Assembly: GCA_002389765.1 (NCBI GenBank)
Contig: DGQM01000028.1
Span: 941 to 64,940 of the forward strand
From: Bacteroidetes bacterium UBA4414
GTDB taxonomy: Bacteria > Bacteroidota > Bacteroidia > Chitinophagales > Chitinophagaceae
DNA length: 64,000 nt
Reading direction: 5' to 3'
Shown here: positions 51,804-60,978 of the stretch, piece by piece
How positions within the stretch are numbered: the stretch's first letter is position 1
Layout: each line of letters begins with the position of its first letter
The notes under the pieces: model-generated
Told to the model about the DNA's origin: nothing
Database searches by the model: none
Seen by the model: the letters and a program-made list of their open reading frames with translations, nothing else
Made by a program: the position numbers and the translations under genes

Positions 51804-53708
51804 ATGAAGAATACGATACTCAGCACTGTGGCATTGGCATCTTTGCTATATACACAACAGGCAACAGCACAAAAAATAGTCGGCATAACGCAGGACGACA
51901 AAATCTTTACAATGGCAAATGCATCTGCCCCGGGTACTGTAACCACACCGATAGCTATAACGGGCATGACGGCAGGGCAAACTGTTGTAGGTGTAGACTA
52001 CAGGCCAGTTACAGGAGAGTTATATGCATTGGGTTATAATTCATCAACTACTGAGGCTCAACTATATACAATCAATGCTACATCGGGTGTAGCCACTGTT
52101 ATCAACAGTACACCCATCATGCTGATGTTGGGCAGCAACAGTGCCATCAGTTTCGATTTCAACCCTACGGTAGACAGAATACGTGTTGTAGGAGCTAATA
52201 AAAAGAACTATCGCCTGCATCCTGTTACAGGTGCTATTGCAGCAACAGACGTGGATCTTGCTTATGCAGTGGGCGATGTGAACGCAGCAGCAAGCGCAGC
52301 AATAGGCGCCTGTGCATATACTAATAGTTACATTGGTTCTACAGTTACAACATTGTATAACTATGATATGAGTTTGAATGTACTTACAACACAAATACCG
52401 CCTAACAACGGCACGTTGAACACTGTAGGCGTTAGTGGTATAGTTGTGAATAATGTAACGAAGTCTATCGATATGGATATCTATATGGATCCTGCAACGG
52501 TGACAAACATGGCATATCTGGCAGCTAATACAGGTGCGAATATCAACGACAATCTTTACACCATCAATCTGACAACGGGTATGGTAACAAGTATAGGCAT
52601 GATAGGCAGCGGGCTGGATGTAAAAAACATTGCTGTAGTTATAGACAGGACTTTGCCTGCTGTAACGGGCAAAATGGTGTATGCATTACAAGGCAGTTCA
52701 CTCATTTCATTCGATAGTGATAATCCGAAATTTATACGCAGCTCTATGGCAATAACAGGCATTAGCGCAGGACAGAGCATTGTAGGTATAGATTTCCGTC
52801 CGAAGAATGGAATGCTATATGCATTGGGCTACAACATGACTACGATGGAGTATCAGTTGTACACTATCAACACAAGCACTGCGATGGCAATGGCTGTTAA
52901 TACAACTGCAACGGCCATCAACCTGGGTACAACAGGCATGGTAGCTTTCGACTTTAACCCTGTAGCAGACAGAATACGCGTGATAAGTCGTACCAACGGT
53001 ATGAACTACAGGCTGAACCCTGATAATGGTGCAATTGCAGCAACAGACACAACAGTGATGTATATAAGTGGTGATGCCAACGCAGGCAAGATGCCACGTA
53101 TAGGTGCGGTTGCATATACCAACAGTTATGTAAATGCAAAAACTACAGAGCTGTTTGCGCTGGACGACTCTTTGGGTGCGTACATAAAAATAAACTCACC
53201 AAACGGTGGTACACTCAGTACAGTAATGAATGGTTCTTATACTGTAAACTTAACTGATATGACAACAGACATCGATTTCTTCTACGATTCTACAAGCGTA
53301 TCGAACAAAGGTTTTGTAGCAGCAAATATTATGGGTGCGGTTAATGATAAGTTTTATAGTATCAATGCATCAGGCGCTATGACGTTGATTGCAGACATAG
53401 GCCTCGGCTTGCCTATATCAGATATTGCGGTAGAGCCACAATACAAAAACAGTAGTACGGGGATAGCATCAGTAAGTGCTAAACAAGCATTTGAAATGTA
53501 TCCAAACCCTGCGCAAAACGAAATATTTATCCAAGCAATAGGAAAAGACAATACAGTACAGGTTTACGACGTAGCAGGTAGAGAAGTAAAACGTCAGACA
53601 TTGACAGGAAACAACTTGTACATCGGCGATTTGAACAAAGGCGTGTATTTCATCAAATTGACATCGGATGGTGAAATATATAGAGCACAACAACTAATAA
53701 AAGAGTAG
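51804..53708 (+). CDS. Tandem DUF4394 protein with T9SS type A sorting domain
   Basis: This 634-residue exported protein has a signal peptide (ending ATAQ) and two DUF4394-type units (~25-290 and ~295-540). Each carries a VGVDYRP/VGIDFRP, LYALGYN, FDFNPTVDRIRVV-like and YRLxPxxGAIAATD series. The last ~80 residues (FEMYPNPAQNEIFIQ, then VYDVAGREV and NKGVYFIKL) are the type A T9SS C-terminal sorting domain, so secretion across the outer membrane is predicted. DUF4394 is propeller-like with unknown ligands. The tandem arrangement points to internal duplication. A terminator follows. It is divergent from the AraC gene. Confidence 0.9.
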   Translation: MKNTILSTVALASLLYTQQATAQKIVGITQDDKIFTMANASAPGTVTTPIAITGMTAGQTVVGVDYRPVTGELYALGYNSSTTEAQLYTINATSGVATVINSTPIMLMLGSNSAISFDFNPTVDRIRVVGANKKNYRLHPVTGAIAATDVDLAYAVGDVNAAASAAIGACAYTNSYIGSTVTTLYNYDMSLNVLTTQIPPNNGTLNTVGVSGIVVNNVTKSIDMDIYMDPATVTNMAYLAANTGANINDNLYTINLTTGMVTSIGMIGSGLDVKNIAVVIDRTLPAVTGKMVYALQGSSLISFDSDNPKFIRSSMAITGISAGQSIVGIDFRPKNGMLYALGYNMTTMEYQLYTINTSTAMAMAVNTTATAINLGTTGMVAFDFNPVADRIRVISRTNGMNYRLNPDNGAIAATDTTVMYISGDANAGKMPRIGAVAYTNSYVNAKTTELFALDDSLGAYIKINSPNGGTLSTVMNGSYTVNLTDMTTDIDFFYDSTSVSNKGFVAANIMGAVNDKFYSINASGAMTLIADIGLGLPISDIAVEPQYKNSSTGIASVSAKQAFEMYPNPAQNEIFIQAIGKDNTVQVYDVAGREVKRQTLTGNNLYIGDLNKGVYFIKLTSDGEIYRAQQLIKE

Positions 53709-53730
53709 GTGGTTGTATTGGTTAATGGTG

Positions 53731-53758
53731 GCCGGCTCCTTAGAGCCGGTCTTTTTTA
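53731..53758 (+). terminator. Terminator after DUF4394 gene
   Basis: A stem GCCGGCTC/GAGCCGGT with a 4-base loop is followed by TCTTTTTT. It is a strong intrinsic terminator. The rest of the gap to 53923 shows no supported gene. Confidence 0.85.
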
Positions 53759-53923
53759 TGGTATATGGTTTGTATAGATGTGTACAATCACTTTTTATTT
53801 ATGAAAAAATGCCTACCTGTTATCAATGGGTTGTGTAGCGCTGTAATCTATAAATATGAAATTATACTTAATAGAATTACTTCACATCTTGTTCGTTGTG
53901 GCGCTACGTTGTCATATGTGATG

Positions 53924-54949
53924 TTAGTGCCCACCACTTGCCATTGCAAAGAATGAGTTTACTAAAAGTCCTAGTTGTATTAATAATAGTACAACAAACA
54001 TTATTGCAATTAGTATCAACCATTTAATACTGGTCTTCCAAACACTTTGTTTATAAAATCGCAGCATTGCTATCAATATATACACTGACAATCCCAAGTA
54101 AATTATTATTTGCAATGATGAAGTTAGCACTATCGACTCAGGTACTATTGCTTCTATTATTGTTTTGATTGTCAGAAAGAACCAAGCTACTATGTAGCAG
54201 TGTAATGTGAAGATAGCATGAGAAACATAAAAGAAATCTTTTCTGCGCCTTATGTATAATAATGTAAGCATAAGCGAGAAGATAGGTAGCGATATGAAAA
54301 ATACTTTTGAAAATGAATGTTTGAACTTGTCAAGAAGATTCCCCATAAAGTCGTATGGGTTTTGATAGTATGTATTTGCAACACCTACAATGCTTTTTTC
54401 GATATACCGACCAACCTCGTCGCTTTTAAGACTATCAGGCAATGCTTTTTGTAGAGAATCATAATGTTTTAACCCATGAGAATAGTTATCTCCGAAATTG
54501 AACAGAATTACATTTTTACCATTAATATTCACACCGTTCATATTGAAACTCTTTGACCCTTTATCTTTTGCAATTAGAGAGTCTATACCATGAACTAATA
54601 TCGGGTCGTTGCTGTATTTGAATTTATCTGCATCATTTTCGACTGCCAGATATAACAGGAAGAAAGCAAAAGACACAAACAGATACATACGCACAGGGTC
54701 CAGGTATTTCATCCTGCGGCCTTTTACATATTCTTCTGTCAGGAAGCCGGGTTTCAGCAACAGGCTTTTCAGCGTAGTGAAAAACTTACCGTCAAAGTGT
54801 GTCACGTCATTAAAGAAATGCGTTACCAGATGCCAGAACGTTTGCTTCGGCTCCAGGTTTTCCTGCCCGCAGTTTTTACAATAGCGTCCGTCTACCTGCG
54901 CATCGCAGTTAAGGCAGTTGGTTTCTTTTCTCAGTCGTCCGTGTGACAC
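53924..54949 (-). CDS. DUF3667 membrane protein with N-terminal zinc ribbon
   Basis: This is a DUF3667-type protein with a four-cysteine zinc ribbon at the N terminus (CLNCDAQVDGRYCKNCGQ), a conserved FWHLVTHFFNDVTHFDGKFF motif, GFLTEEYVKGRRMKYLDPVRMYLFVSF, and about five membrane helices. Its function is unknown. The start is unclear: the frame opens at a TTG at 54988, but a GTG at 54949 (VSHGRLRKETNCLNC) places the zinc ribbon about 12 residues in, as in relatives, so I use it (341 residues). The middle region is AT-rich and divergent. It is convergent with the DUF4394 gene and divergent from the DinB-like gene. Confidence 0.8.
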   Translation of the reverse strand: MSHGRLRKETNCLNCDAQVDGRYCKNCGQENLEPKQTFWHLVTHFFNDVTHFDGKFFTTLKSLLLKPGFLTEEYVKGRRMKYLDPVRMYLFVSFAFFLLYLAVENDADKFKYSNDPILVHGIDSLIAKDKGSKSFNMNGVNINGKNVILFNFGDNYSHGLKHYDSLQKALPDSLKSDEVGRYIEKSIVGVANTYYQNPYDFMGNLLDKFKHSFSKVFFISLPIFSLMLTLLYIRRRKDFFYVSHAIFTLHCYIVAWFFLTIKTIIEAIVPESIVLTSSLQIIIYLGLSVYILIAMLRFYKQSVWKTSIKWLILIAIMFVVLLLIQLGLLVNSFFAMASGGH

Positions 54950-55025
54950 AACATGTGGATTTGCTGCTAAAATAATAAACCCCTGCAATGACAGTCAACA
55001 TTCTGCGTCATTTTTGAATTAATAC

Positions 55026-55033
55026 TACATTTG
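55026..55033 (+). promoter_or_regulatory. Candidate -7 box of DinB/YfiT-like gene
   Basis: TACATTTG fits TAnnTTTG and lies 17 bp before the ATG at 55051. The -33 element is not clear. Confidence 0.35.
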
Positions 55034-55050
55034 GCACAAAGGCATCTGCA

Positions 55051-55596
55051 ATGAGCGATAATATTGATATTGAAGCACTGAAATACCCAATTGGTCCTTA
55101 CCAACGCCCCGATGGCTATGATGATAAAAAGCTGAACGAGTGGATAGGCATATTGGAAGCACTGCCCGGCTGGCTGGATGTATGTATTGAAAATCTGGAT
55201 GAGGCGCATCTGCAAACACCCTACCGCCCCGGCGGGTGGACAGTGCAACAGGTATTGCACCACATAGCAGACAGCCACATGAATATGTACATCCGCCTGA
55301 AGTTTGCATTGACTGAAGATAACCCTACCATTATGCCCTATGACGAAAACAAATGGTCACTGCTGCACGATGTAGAGGCTGTTCCTGTTAATGTCTCTAT
55401 AACGCTACTGCATGCACTGCACAGGCGTATTACGGCACTGCTGCGCAGCCTCAGTGCAGAACAATGGGAGCGCACCTACTATCATCCCGATAATAAAAGA
55501 AACTATCCGCTGTGGGAGATGGCAGATCTCTATGCATGGCACAGCCGCCACCATATGGAGCATGTGCGCCAGCTGAGGGTGCGTATGGGGTGGTAA
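55051..55596 (+). CDS. DinB/YfiT-family metal-dependent protein (putative thiol transferase/hydrolase)
   Basis: This is a 181-residue four-helix protein of the DinB/YfiT family. Metal-binding histidines are present in QQVLHHIADSHMNMY (~residue 70-80) and AWHSRHHMEHV (~165). The GGWTVQQVLHH motif is typical of YfiT-like metal hydrolases, some of which are bacillithiol transferases. The thiol cofactor of this organism is unknown, so no substrate is assigned. There is no signal peptide. It may be transcribed with the following small membrane-protein genes (98-bp gap). Confidence 0.87.
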   Translation: MSDNIDIEALKYPIGPYQRPDGYDDKKLNEWIGILEALPGWLDVCIENLDEAHLQTPYRPGGWTVQQVLHHIADSHMNMYIRLKFALTEDNPTIMPYDENKWSLLHDVEAVPVNVSITLLHALHRRITALLRSLSAEQWERTYYHPDNKRNYPLWEMADLYAWHSRHHMEHVRQLRVRMGW

Positions 55597-55694
55597 TCAA
55601 TTCTTTTTATTTGTGTGCTATTGCCTGAGGTTGTAGATTTGAACCTGAACCCCCGAATGGGTGTTTTATCTAAGCAATCTAAAACTGATACATT

Positions 55695-56165
55695 ATGCAA
55701 CAAGGCATGCTGCACCTGCACAATTTTCTCCGTTGGTTCGTTATCATCTTCGCTATATGGACGCTCGTAAAAACCATGGGCGGACTGGGTGGCAACAAAC
55801 CATTTACCAAAGCAGAAAAACGCCCTGCCATGTTGCTGATGATAGTTTGTGATATTCAATTGCTGGTAGGCCTGTTTCTGTACTTCACAGGTGCTTGGGG
55901 TATTAAAAATATTCAGAATCAGGGTATGGGTGTTGTAATGAAAGACAGCATGCAGCGCTTCTGGGCTGTAGAGCATATAACAGGTATGCTGATAGCTATT
56001 GTGCTGATACATATAGGCTATGCATCTGTAAAGAAAGATATTGCTGATGGTGCCAAATACAAGAAAGTATTCTGGATGACGTTAATAGCATTCATCATCA
56101 TCTTCGCTACTATACCTTGGCCATTCCGTGCTGCTATTGCACGTCCTCTGTTCCCGGGAATGTAA
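55695..56165 (+). CDS. Small four-helix membrane protein of unknown function
   Basis: I do not recognise a named family. The 156-residue protein has four hydrophobic helices (~12-25, 45-65, 95-115, 130-150) and conserved-looking histidines (HLHNFLRW, FWAVEHITGM, LIHIGYAS) that could bind heme or a metal, as in small cytochrome-b-like proteins; this is speculative. It is followed by plsC after 3 bp, so they are translationally linked, which hints at membrane-lipid work. The Arg/Pro-rich end WPFRAAIARPLFPG is also characteristic. Confidence 0.72.
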   Translation: MQQGMLHLHNFLRWFVIIFAIWTLVKTMGGLGGNKPFTKAEKRPAMLLMIVCDIQLLVGLFLYFTGAWGIKNIQNQGMGVVMKDSMQRFWAVEHITGMLIAIVLIHIGYASVKKDIADGAKYKKVFWMTLIAFIIIFATIPWPFRAAIARPLFPGM

Positions 56166-56168
56166 TAT

Positions 56169-56909
56169 ATGATGCTCCTCAGGCTGCTTCGCCCCATATA
56201 TGTAGTATATGTGATAGCAACATTTCTGTGTTGTCTGCTGTTGGCATTTCCCATATTTCTGGCATTCGGCTCTATAGATAAGGGCTGGGCAAGGCGTGTT
56301 ATCTGGACGGTGGTACACTACTGGTCTCGCGGGTGGCTGTTTTGTATGGGTATGCCAGTAATAACTAGTGGCCCGAGGCCCGAAAATGCAAGGTTTGTAT
56401 ACGTTGCCAACCACATCTCTTATCTGGATACGGTACTGATATACGCCGCCGTGCCGCAATACTTCCGCACACTGGCCAAAAAAGAAATGGCTGCCATACC
56501 CGTATTTGGCTTTGTATATAAACAATTGGCTATACTGGTAGACCGCAGCAGTGCCCACAGCCGCGCCAAGAGTCTGCGCCTGATGTGGCGTATGCTGAAA
56601 CGCGAATGCAATATTGCCGTATTTCCTGAGGGTACGTTTAATGAAACCGATAAGCCACTAAAGGAGTTTTATGATGGGGCTTTCCGCCTTGCTATTAATA
56701 CACAAACCCCTGTGTTGCCAATGATATTTCCCGATACTGTTAGCCGCTGGCACTATAGCCACTGGTGGATGCTGAGCCCGGGGCGCAACAGAGTCATTTA
56801 CCTGCCACCTGTACCTGTACAAGGTATGACATTAGCAGACCTGCCAACGCTGAAACAACAGGTGTACGACCTGATGGAAAAAGCCATGATTGAAGCTAAT
56901 AGGAAATAG
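56169..56909 (+). CDS. plsC: 1-acyl-sn-glycerol-3-phosphate acyltransferase (PlsC family)
   Basis: This is an acyltransferase making phosphatidic acid or a related lipid. The catalytic NHISYLD (NHxxxxD) is near residue 80, and the FPEGTFNETDKP block (~155) and VLPMIFPDTV follow. One hydrophobic N-terminal helix anchors it to the inner membrane. Length (246) is normal. It starts 3 bp after the preceding membrane-protein gene. Related lyso-ornithine-lipid acyltransferases (OlsA) share the motifs, so the acceptor is not certain. Confidence 0.9.
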   Translation: MMLLRLLRPIYVVYVIATFLCCLLLAFPIFLAFGSIDKGWARRVIWTVVHYWSRGWLFCMGMPVITSGPRPENARFVYVANHISYLDTVLIYAAVPQYFRTLAKKEMAAIPVFGFVYKQLAILVDRSSAHSRAKSLRLMWRMLKRECNIAVFPEGTFNETDKPLKEFYDGAFRLAINTQTPVLPMIFPDTVSRWHYSHWWMLSPGRNRVIYLPPVPVQGMTLADLPTLKQQVYDLMEKAMIEANRK

Positions 56910-56973
56910 AAGCCTATTTTCTTGCTGAAATACTTACGACTATCTACTTACTACTTACGACTGAAATAAACCG

Positions 56974-56981
56974 TACCTTTG
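56974..56981 (+). promoter_or_regulatory. Candidate -7 box of ychF promoter
   Basis: TACCTTTG matches TAnnTTTG, 20 bp before the ychF ATG. The preceding 50 bp is a patterned CTTACTACTTACGACT-like stretch. Confidence 0.45.
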
Positions 56982-57001
56982 CGAAAATTTTTTAAAGCGA
57001 T

Positions 57002-58099
57002 ATGGCATTGCAAGTAGGCATCGTGGGCCTTCCGAATGTAGGTAAGTCAACATTATTCAACGCGGTCAGCAACAGCGCTAAAGCGCAGGCTTCCAACTAC
57101 CGTTTCTGTACTATAGAACCAAATGTGGGCCAGGTAGATGTACCGGACGAGCGCCTGGCAAAACTGGCAGAACTGGTGCAACCACAGCGCATACTGCCTA
57201 CTACTATAGAGTTTGTGGATATTGCAGGCCTTGTAAAAGGTGCCAGCAAGGGCGAAGGCTTGGGTAATAAATTCCTTGCCAACATCCGTGAGGTAGATGC
57301 GATAGCACACGTTATCCGTTGTTTCGAAGACGAAAACATCCTGCGCGAAGAGGGCGATATCAACCCCATCAGCGATAAGGAAATCATAGATACAGAGCTG
57401 CAACTAAAAGACCTGGACAGTGTAGAGAAGAAAATGCAGCGCTATGAAAAAATAGCTAAGAACGACCCTAAGGCAAAACGCGTGTTTGATGTACTGGTAC
57501 AATGCCAGCAACACCTGATGCAGGGTAAAAACATCCGCGGGCTGAAACTGGAAGGCGAAGACCTGGAAGCAATTGCAGACCTGTTTTTGCTGACACAAAA
57601 GCCTGTACTATACGTTGCCAACGTAGATGAGTCGGCTATACACACCGGCAATAAATATTCTGAAGCACTGATAAAAGCGGCTACAGAAGAGGGTGCACAG
57701 GTGATAGTAATGAACAACTCTATCGAAGCACAGATATCTGAAATGGAAAGTGCGGAAGATAAAGAACTGTTTCTGGGTGAATACGGTTTGAAAGAACCGG
57801 GCCTTAACCGCCTGATACGTGCGGCTTATGGTTTGCTGAACCTGATTACATATTTCACTGCAGGTGTGCAGGAGGTGCGTGCATGGACTATTCAGCGTGG
57901 TTGGAAAGCACCACAAGCTGCAAGCGTTATCCATACAGACTTTGAGAAAGGCTTCATCAAAGCTGAAACCATTGCTTATGAAGACTATGTGAAATACGGC
58001 AGCGAAGCTGCATGCCGTGAAAACGGCAGATTGCGCATAGAGGGCAAGGAGTACGAAGTGAAAGACGGAGACGTACTGCACTTCAGGTTCAATGTGTAA
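57002..58099 (+). CDS. ychF: Ribosome-binding ATPase YchF
   Basis: YchF is an Obg-like P-loop NTPase that prefers ATP and binds ribosomes. The 365-residue protein has G1 GLPNVGKST at residue ~8, G3 DIAGLVKGASKGEGLGN (~66), a coiled-coil insert and a C-terminal TGS domain with RAWTIQRGWKAPQAASVIHTDFEKGFIKAETI. Length and motifs are complete. It has its own candidate promoter; a small membrane-protein gene follows at 27 bp. Confidence 0.97.
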   Translation: MALQVGIVGLPNVGKSTLFNAVSNSAKAQASNYRFCTIEPNVGQVDVPDERLAKLAELVQPQRILPTTIEFVDIAGLVKGASKGEGLGNKFLANIREVDAIAHVIRCFEDENILREEGDINPISDKEIIDTELQLKDLDSVEKKMQRYEKIAKNDPKAKRVFDVLVQCQQHLMQGKNIRGLKLEGEDLEAIADLFLLTQKPVLYVANVDESAIHTGNKYSEALIKAATEEGAQVIVMNNSIEAQISEMESAEDKELFLGEYGLKEPGLNRLIRAAYGLLNLITYFTAGVQEVRAWTIQRGWKAPQAASVIHTDFEKGFIKAETIAYEDYVKYGSEAACRENGRLRIEGKEYEVKDGDVLHFRFNV

Positions 58100-58125
58100 A
58101 TTCGCATAAATCGAGGCAACAACCC

Positions 58126-58674
58126 TTGAAGAAGCGTTTATTTCGAATACATCTTATTGCAGTAGTAATATTTGCAATCATCATATTAATTGCAGCCACA
58201 GGCATCCGCATCAAGCTGCAATGGGAATTAGGAATACTGGCAGTGCTCATGTTTTATGCATCGGCACTGCTTTTATTTTTTGCCCGCCGCAAAGAGCTGA
58301 AACTTGGACAGAAAATATACACCGGCTTTCTTGCTATTCACATCATAATAGCCATACTGGCATTCATCGGCGAAAAGATATTTTTCATAGTTGTGATGCT
58401 GCCGCTGTGGTATTTTATCTTACCCGCAGAAAAACTGGTTGCCAATAATGATTTTATCATCAGGCAGGAGCCTACTATTATGGGGTCTGTGTCTTATATG
58501 CTCTACGAAAATCATACTTTGTACGAGCAGCCAATAGGCCGTTTTGTTGGTGATGAAATGTTTATAAAAGTAACACAGGTGCATATAGCTGATAAGAGCC
58601 CCCATGCCTTGAAAGTGAGGCTGACTATGCAAAATGGCACTGATAGCTTAGTAGAATTTACCTACATAAAATAA
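58126..58674 (+). CDS. Membrane protein of unknown function
   Basis: No family is recognised. The 182 residues contain three or four N-terminal hydrophobic helices (~6-25, 31-48, 60-80, 85-100) and then a hydrophilic beta-rich C-terminal half (LVANNDFIIRQEPTIMG onward). The start is a TTG at 58126 (LKKRLFRIHL), since no ATG precedes the first helix. It is 27 bp after ychF and followed by a terminator, so it is probably the last gene of that transcript. An envelope role is plausible but not supported further. Confidence 0.62.
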   Translation: MKKRLFRIHLIAVVIFAIIILIAATGIRIKLQWELGILAVLMFYASALLLFFARRKELKLGQKIYTGFLAIHIIIAILAFIGEKIFFIVVMLPLWYFILPAEKLVANNDFIIRQEPTIMGSVSYMLYENHTLYEQPIGRFVGDEMFIKVTQVHIADKSPHALKVRLTMQNGTDSLVEFTYIK

Positions 58675-58677
58675 AAG

Positions 58678-58708
58678 AAGCCTTACAGGAATGTAAGGCT
58701 TTGTTTTT
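58678..58708 (+). terminator. Terminator after ychF operon
   Basis: A perfect 9-bp stem (AAGCCTTAC with GTAAGGCTT, 58678-58686 and 58693-58701) is followed by TGTTTTT. The remaining gap to 58880 shows nothing clear. Confidence 0.85.
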
Positions 58709-58880
58709 CATTTCTGTTCCGCTGCGCGATAGCACACGAAACTTATTTACCCCTATTGAAACGAAAGCATTTTTATTGAAAACTACCTGCAGAACGCAGA
58801 TAGCAATAGTATCCGTCTATAACTTGCAAGTTATAAAATTTTAAATTTTTTCAAGTATTAAATCTGGATAATCAGCATGA

Positions 58881-58917
58881 AAAAAGCCATACTTATTACA
58901 TAAGTATGGCTTTTTTA
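58881..58917. terminator. Bidirectional terminator, yidC side
   Basis: A 15-bp stem (58881-58895 with 58901-58915) has A run and T run flanks. It lies just past the yidC stop and can stop yidC transcription from the minus strand as well as readthrough from the plus strand. Confidence 0.87.
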
Positions 58918-58933
58918 TTATTTGAAGAAAGGC

Positions 58934-60781
58934 CTATTTTTTTGATCTCGCCTTGTCCATCTGTGCTTTTTGCATCTCTTCCAGCCTTTGCTGCCATTTG
59001 CTTTGTGCAGCAGGTTTGTTTTTGTTTTCCTGTAGCTGTGCGTGGATGGCTTTTTCGTTGATGATGTACTTCTGTATCACAAACTGCTGTGCGATGCTTA
59101 TCATATTAGAAGCAAAGTAGTAGAATGTAAGGGCTGCAGCCATTTTATTAAACACACCAAACAGCATGAATGGGAAGATATAAGGCATCCATTTCAGCAT
59201 CGGGTTGTTAGGGTCTTGCACCGTCATATTGCGGTTGTACAATGCAAGGAACAAGCTCGATGCAGTCATCAGGATGGTGAACAAGCTGATGTGGTTACCG
59301 AAAATAGATGTGATAACAGGAATATCTCCTGTCCAGCTGATGATGCTATCGTAAGTAGAAAGGTCATTAGCCCACAGGAATTTTTGCTGTCTCAGTTCTA
59401 TAGATGTTGGGAAGAAATAGTACATCGCAAACAGGATAGGCAGCTGGAACAAAGTAGGTAAGCAACCACCCAACGGGTTTACGCCCGCACTGCGGTATAG
59501 TTTCATTTGTTCCATACCAAACTTCTGCTGGTCGTCGCCATATTGTGCGCGTAGCTCATCCAGTTCAGGCTTCAGCACGCGCATTTTAGCTGCAGACAAG
59601 TAGCTCTTGTAGGTAAAGAAAGACAGTATCAGACGTATAATAAGTGTCATCAGTATAATGATAACGCCATAGTTGCCTATAAAGCCACTCAGTACATTGA
59701 AGATCGGGATGATGAGCCATTTGTTTACATACTTTACAAAAGACATAACACCATAACCCAGCGGTACCATGTCTTCAAGGTCTACCTTGTAAGAACGCAG
59801 GATGCTGTATTGGTTAGGGCCTATGTACCATTGCAGGTTTACACTCTGGTCGCTGCTCAGTGCAGCTTCAAGTGTATTCTTGCTGATGGCTACTGTGCCT
59901 TTATCTTCCAGTTTTGCATTGCCGCCAACAGTAGCTTTTTTAAAGCCGTCTTTGCTTGTGTTTACTATTGCAGTACTGAAATACTGAGAACGGAAACCTA
60001 CCCAATGTACAGGCTTATCAAGGTTTTCGCTTTGTGTATTGATGAAGCTGAAATAATCGTGCTCGTCGTCTGCATAACGGTAATATACCTGTGCGTTGGT
60101 ACGCTCTGTATTGATATCGTTTTCTGTATGCAGCGCAGCTGTTTGCCATGTCATAGGTACAGACGCAGCCTCCATGCCTTTCAGCGTCATTTTATAACTC
60201 ATCATATAGCCTTCTGCAGGCAGTGTGTAAGTTATCTGTACAGCTTTACCATTGCCCAGATCTGCTACAAAATCAACTGTTTTATCGCCATTGGCAGCAT
60301 TGCCTGGTGTAGCGGTAAAGAAGAGGTCTGCTGTAGATGTTTTACCACCATCAACAGGCAGCAAGGCACTCATCTGGTTGTTCTCTCCGTTGAAGAAGTA
60401 GAGCGGCTCTTGTTTGTGTGTCTTAAACGCCTTCAGCAAAGCACCTGTCGGGTGTGCACCTTTAGTGCTCAGTGTCAGGACAATGTTTTTATTTTCAAGC
60501 GTTACGTTAGTAGCCTGTCCGTTGTAGGCAGGTGGCATAGCCTTGCGCAGCGAGTCGTTGATGGCGCTATCTGCTGCAGACATTGTACTTCTTGCAACAG
60601 TAGCACTGCTGTCACCTTTAGTTGCAGCGGTAATAGGATTCTTCTTAGCTTTTGCAACGGAATCAGCGGTTTGCTGCTTCTTTTTTTCTAAAAACTGGTT
60701 TTGGGAGTAGTTGTTGTAGCTTACATAACCGATAAGCAGGGCAATTAACAAGCCAAAACCAATGACTGAATTACGATCCAT
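58934..60781 (-). CDS. yidC: Membrane protein insertase YidC
   Basis: YidC inserts proteins into the inner membrane alone or with SecYEG. The 615-residue protein has an N-terminal anchor (~6-20), a long periplasmic beta domain (~80-345) and the C-terminal 60KD_IMP domain with five helices. These include FLYNRN-type stretches, LGGCLPTLFQLPILFAMYYFFP and a Lys/Arg-rich cytoplasmic tail. Length is normal for Bacteroidota YidC. It stands alone, not in the usual rnpA-yidC cluster. A candidate -7 box lies just upstream on the minus strand. Confidence 0.96.
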   Translation of the reverse strand: MDRNSVIGFGLLIALLIGYVSYNNYSQNQFLEKKKQQTADSVAKAKKNPITAATKGDSSATVARSTMSAADSAINDSLRKAMPPAYNGQATNVTLENKNIVLTLSTKGAHPTGALLKAFKTHKQEPLYFFNGENNQMSALLPVDGGKTSTADLFFTATPGNAANGDKTVDFVADLGNGKAVQITYTLPAEGYMMSYKMTLKGMEAASVPMTWQTAALHTENDINTERTNAQVYYRYADDEHDYFSFINTQSENLDKPVHWVGFRSQYFSTAIVNTSKDGFKKATVGGNAKLEDKGTVAISKNTLEAALSSDQSVNLQWYIGPNQYSILRSYKVDLEDMVPLGYGVMSFVKYVNKWLIIPIFNVLSGFIGNYGVIIILMTLIIRLILSFFTYKSYLSAAKMRVLKPELDELRAQYGDDQQKFGMEQMKLYRSAGVNPLGGCLPTLFQLPILFAMYYFFPTSIELRQQKFLWANDLSTYDSIISWTGDIPVITSIFGNHISLFTILMTASSLFLALYNRNMTVQDPNNPMLKWMPYIFPFMLFGVFNKMAAALTFYYFASNMISIAQQFVIQKYIINEKAIHAQLQENKNKPAAQSKWQQRLEEMQKAQMDKARSKK

Positions 60782-60801
60782 GAATGGGAAAAATGAGGGT
60801 G

Positions 60802-60809
60802 CAAAGGTA
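60802..60809 (-). promoter_or_regulatory. Candidate -7 box of yidC promoter
   Basis: The minus strand reads TACCTTTG, matching TAnnTTTG, 20 bp upstream of the yidC start. Its context (TTTACTACCTTTGCACC) resembles the carB upstream box. Confidence 0.45.
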
Positions 60810-60978
60810 GTAAATACTTACACATGGGGCTTGGCATAATCGGTTATTATTATATATATTTACATCCCTGCCATATATTTTGGCTATTTATAACAGGAAT
60901 TTAAGACAGAGCCCACTGTCTGCACCTGTTAACTGTATACCTTGCCACCACATTACTCATTATTAAAAAACCGTAAAT

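Noticed and set aside
53765..53956. 63-codon open frame after the DUF4394 terminator
   Set aside because: No motif, signal or start context; composition fits non-coding spacer and its end overlaps the DUF3667 gene.
59810..60691. 293-codon open frame antisense to yidC
   Set aside because: Shadow of yidC; Cys- and Ser-rich with no family signature or promoter.
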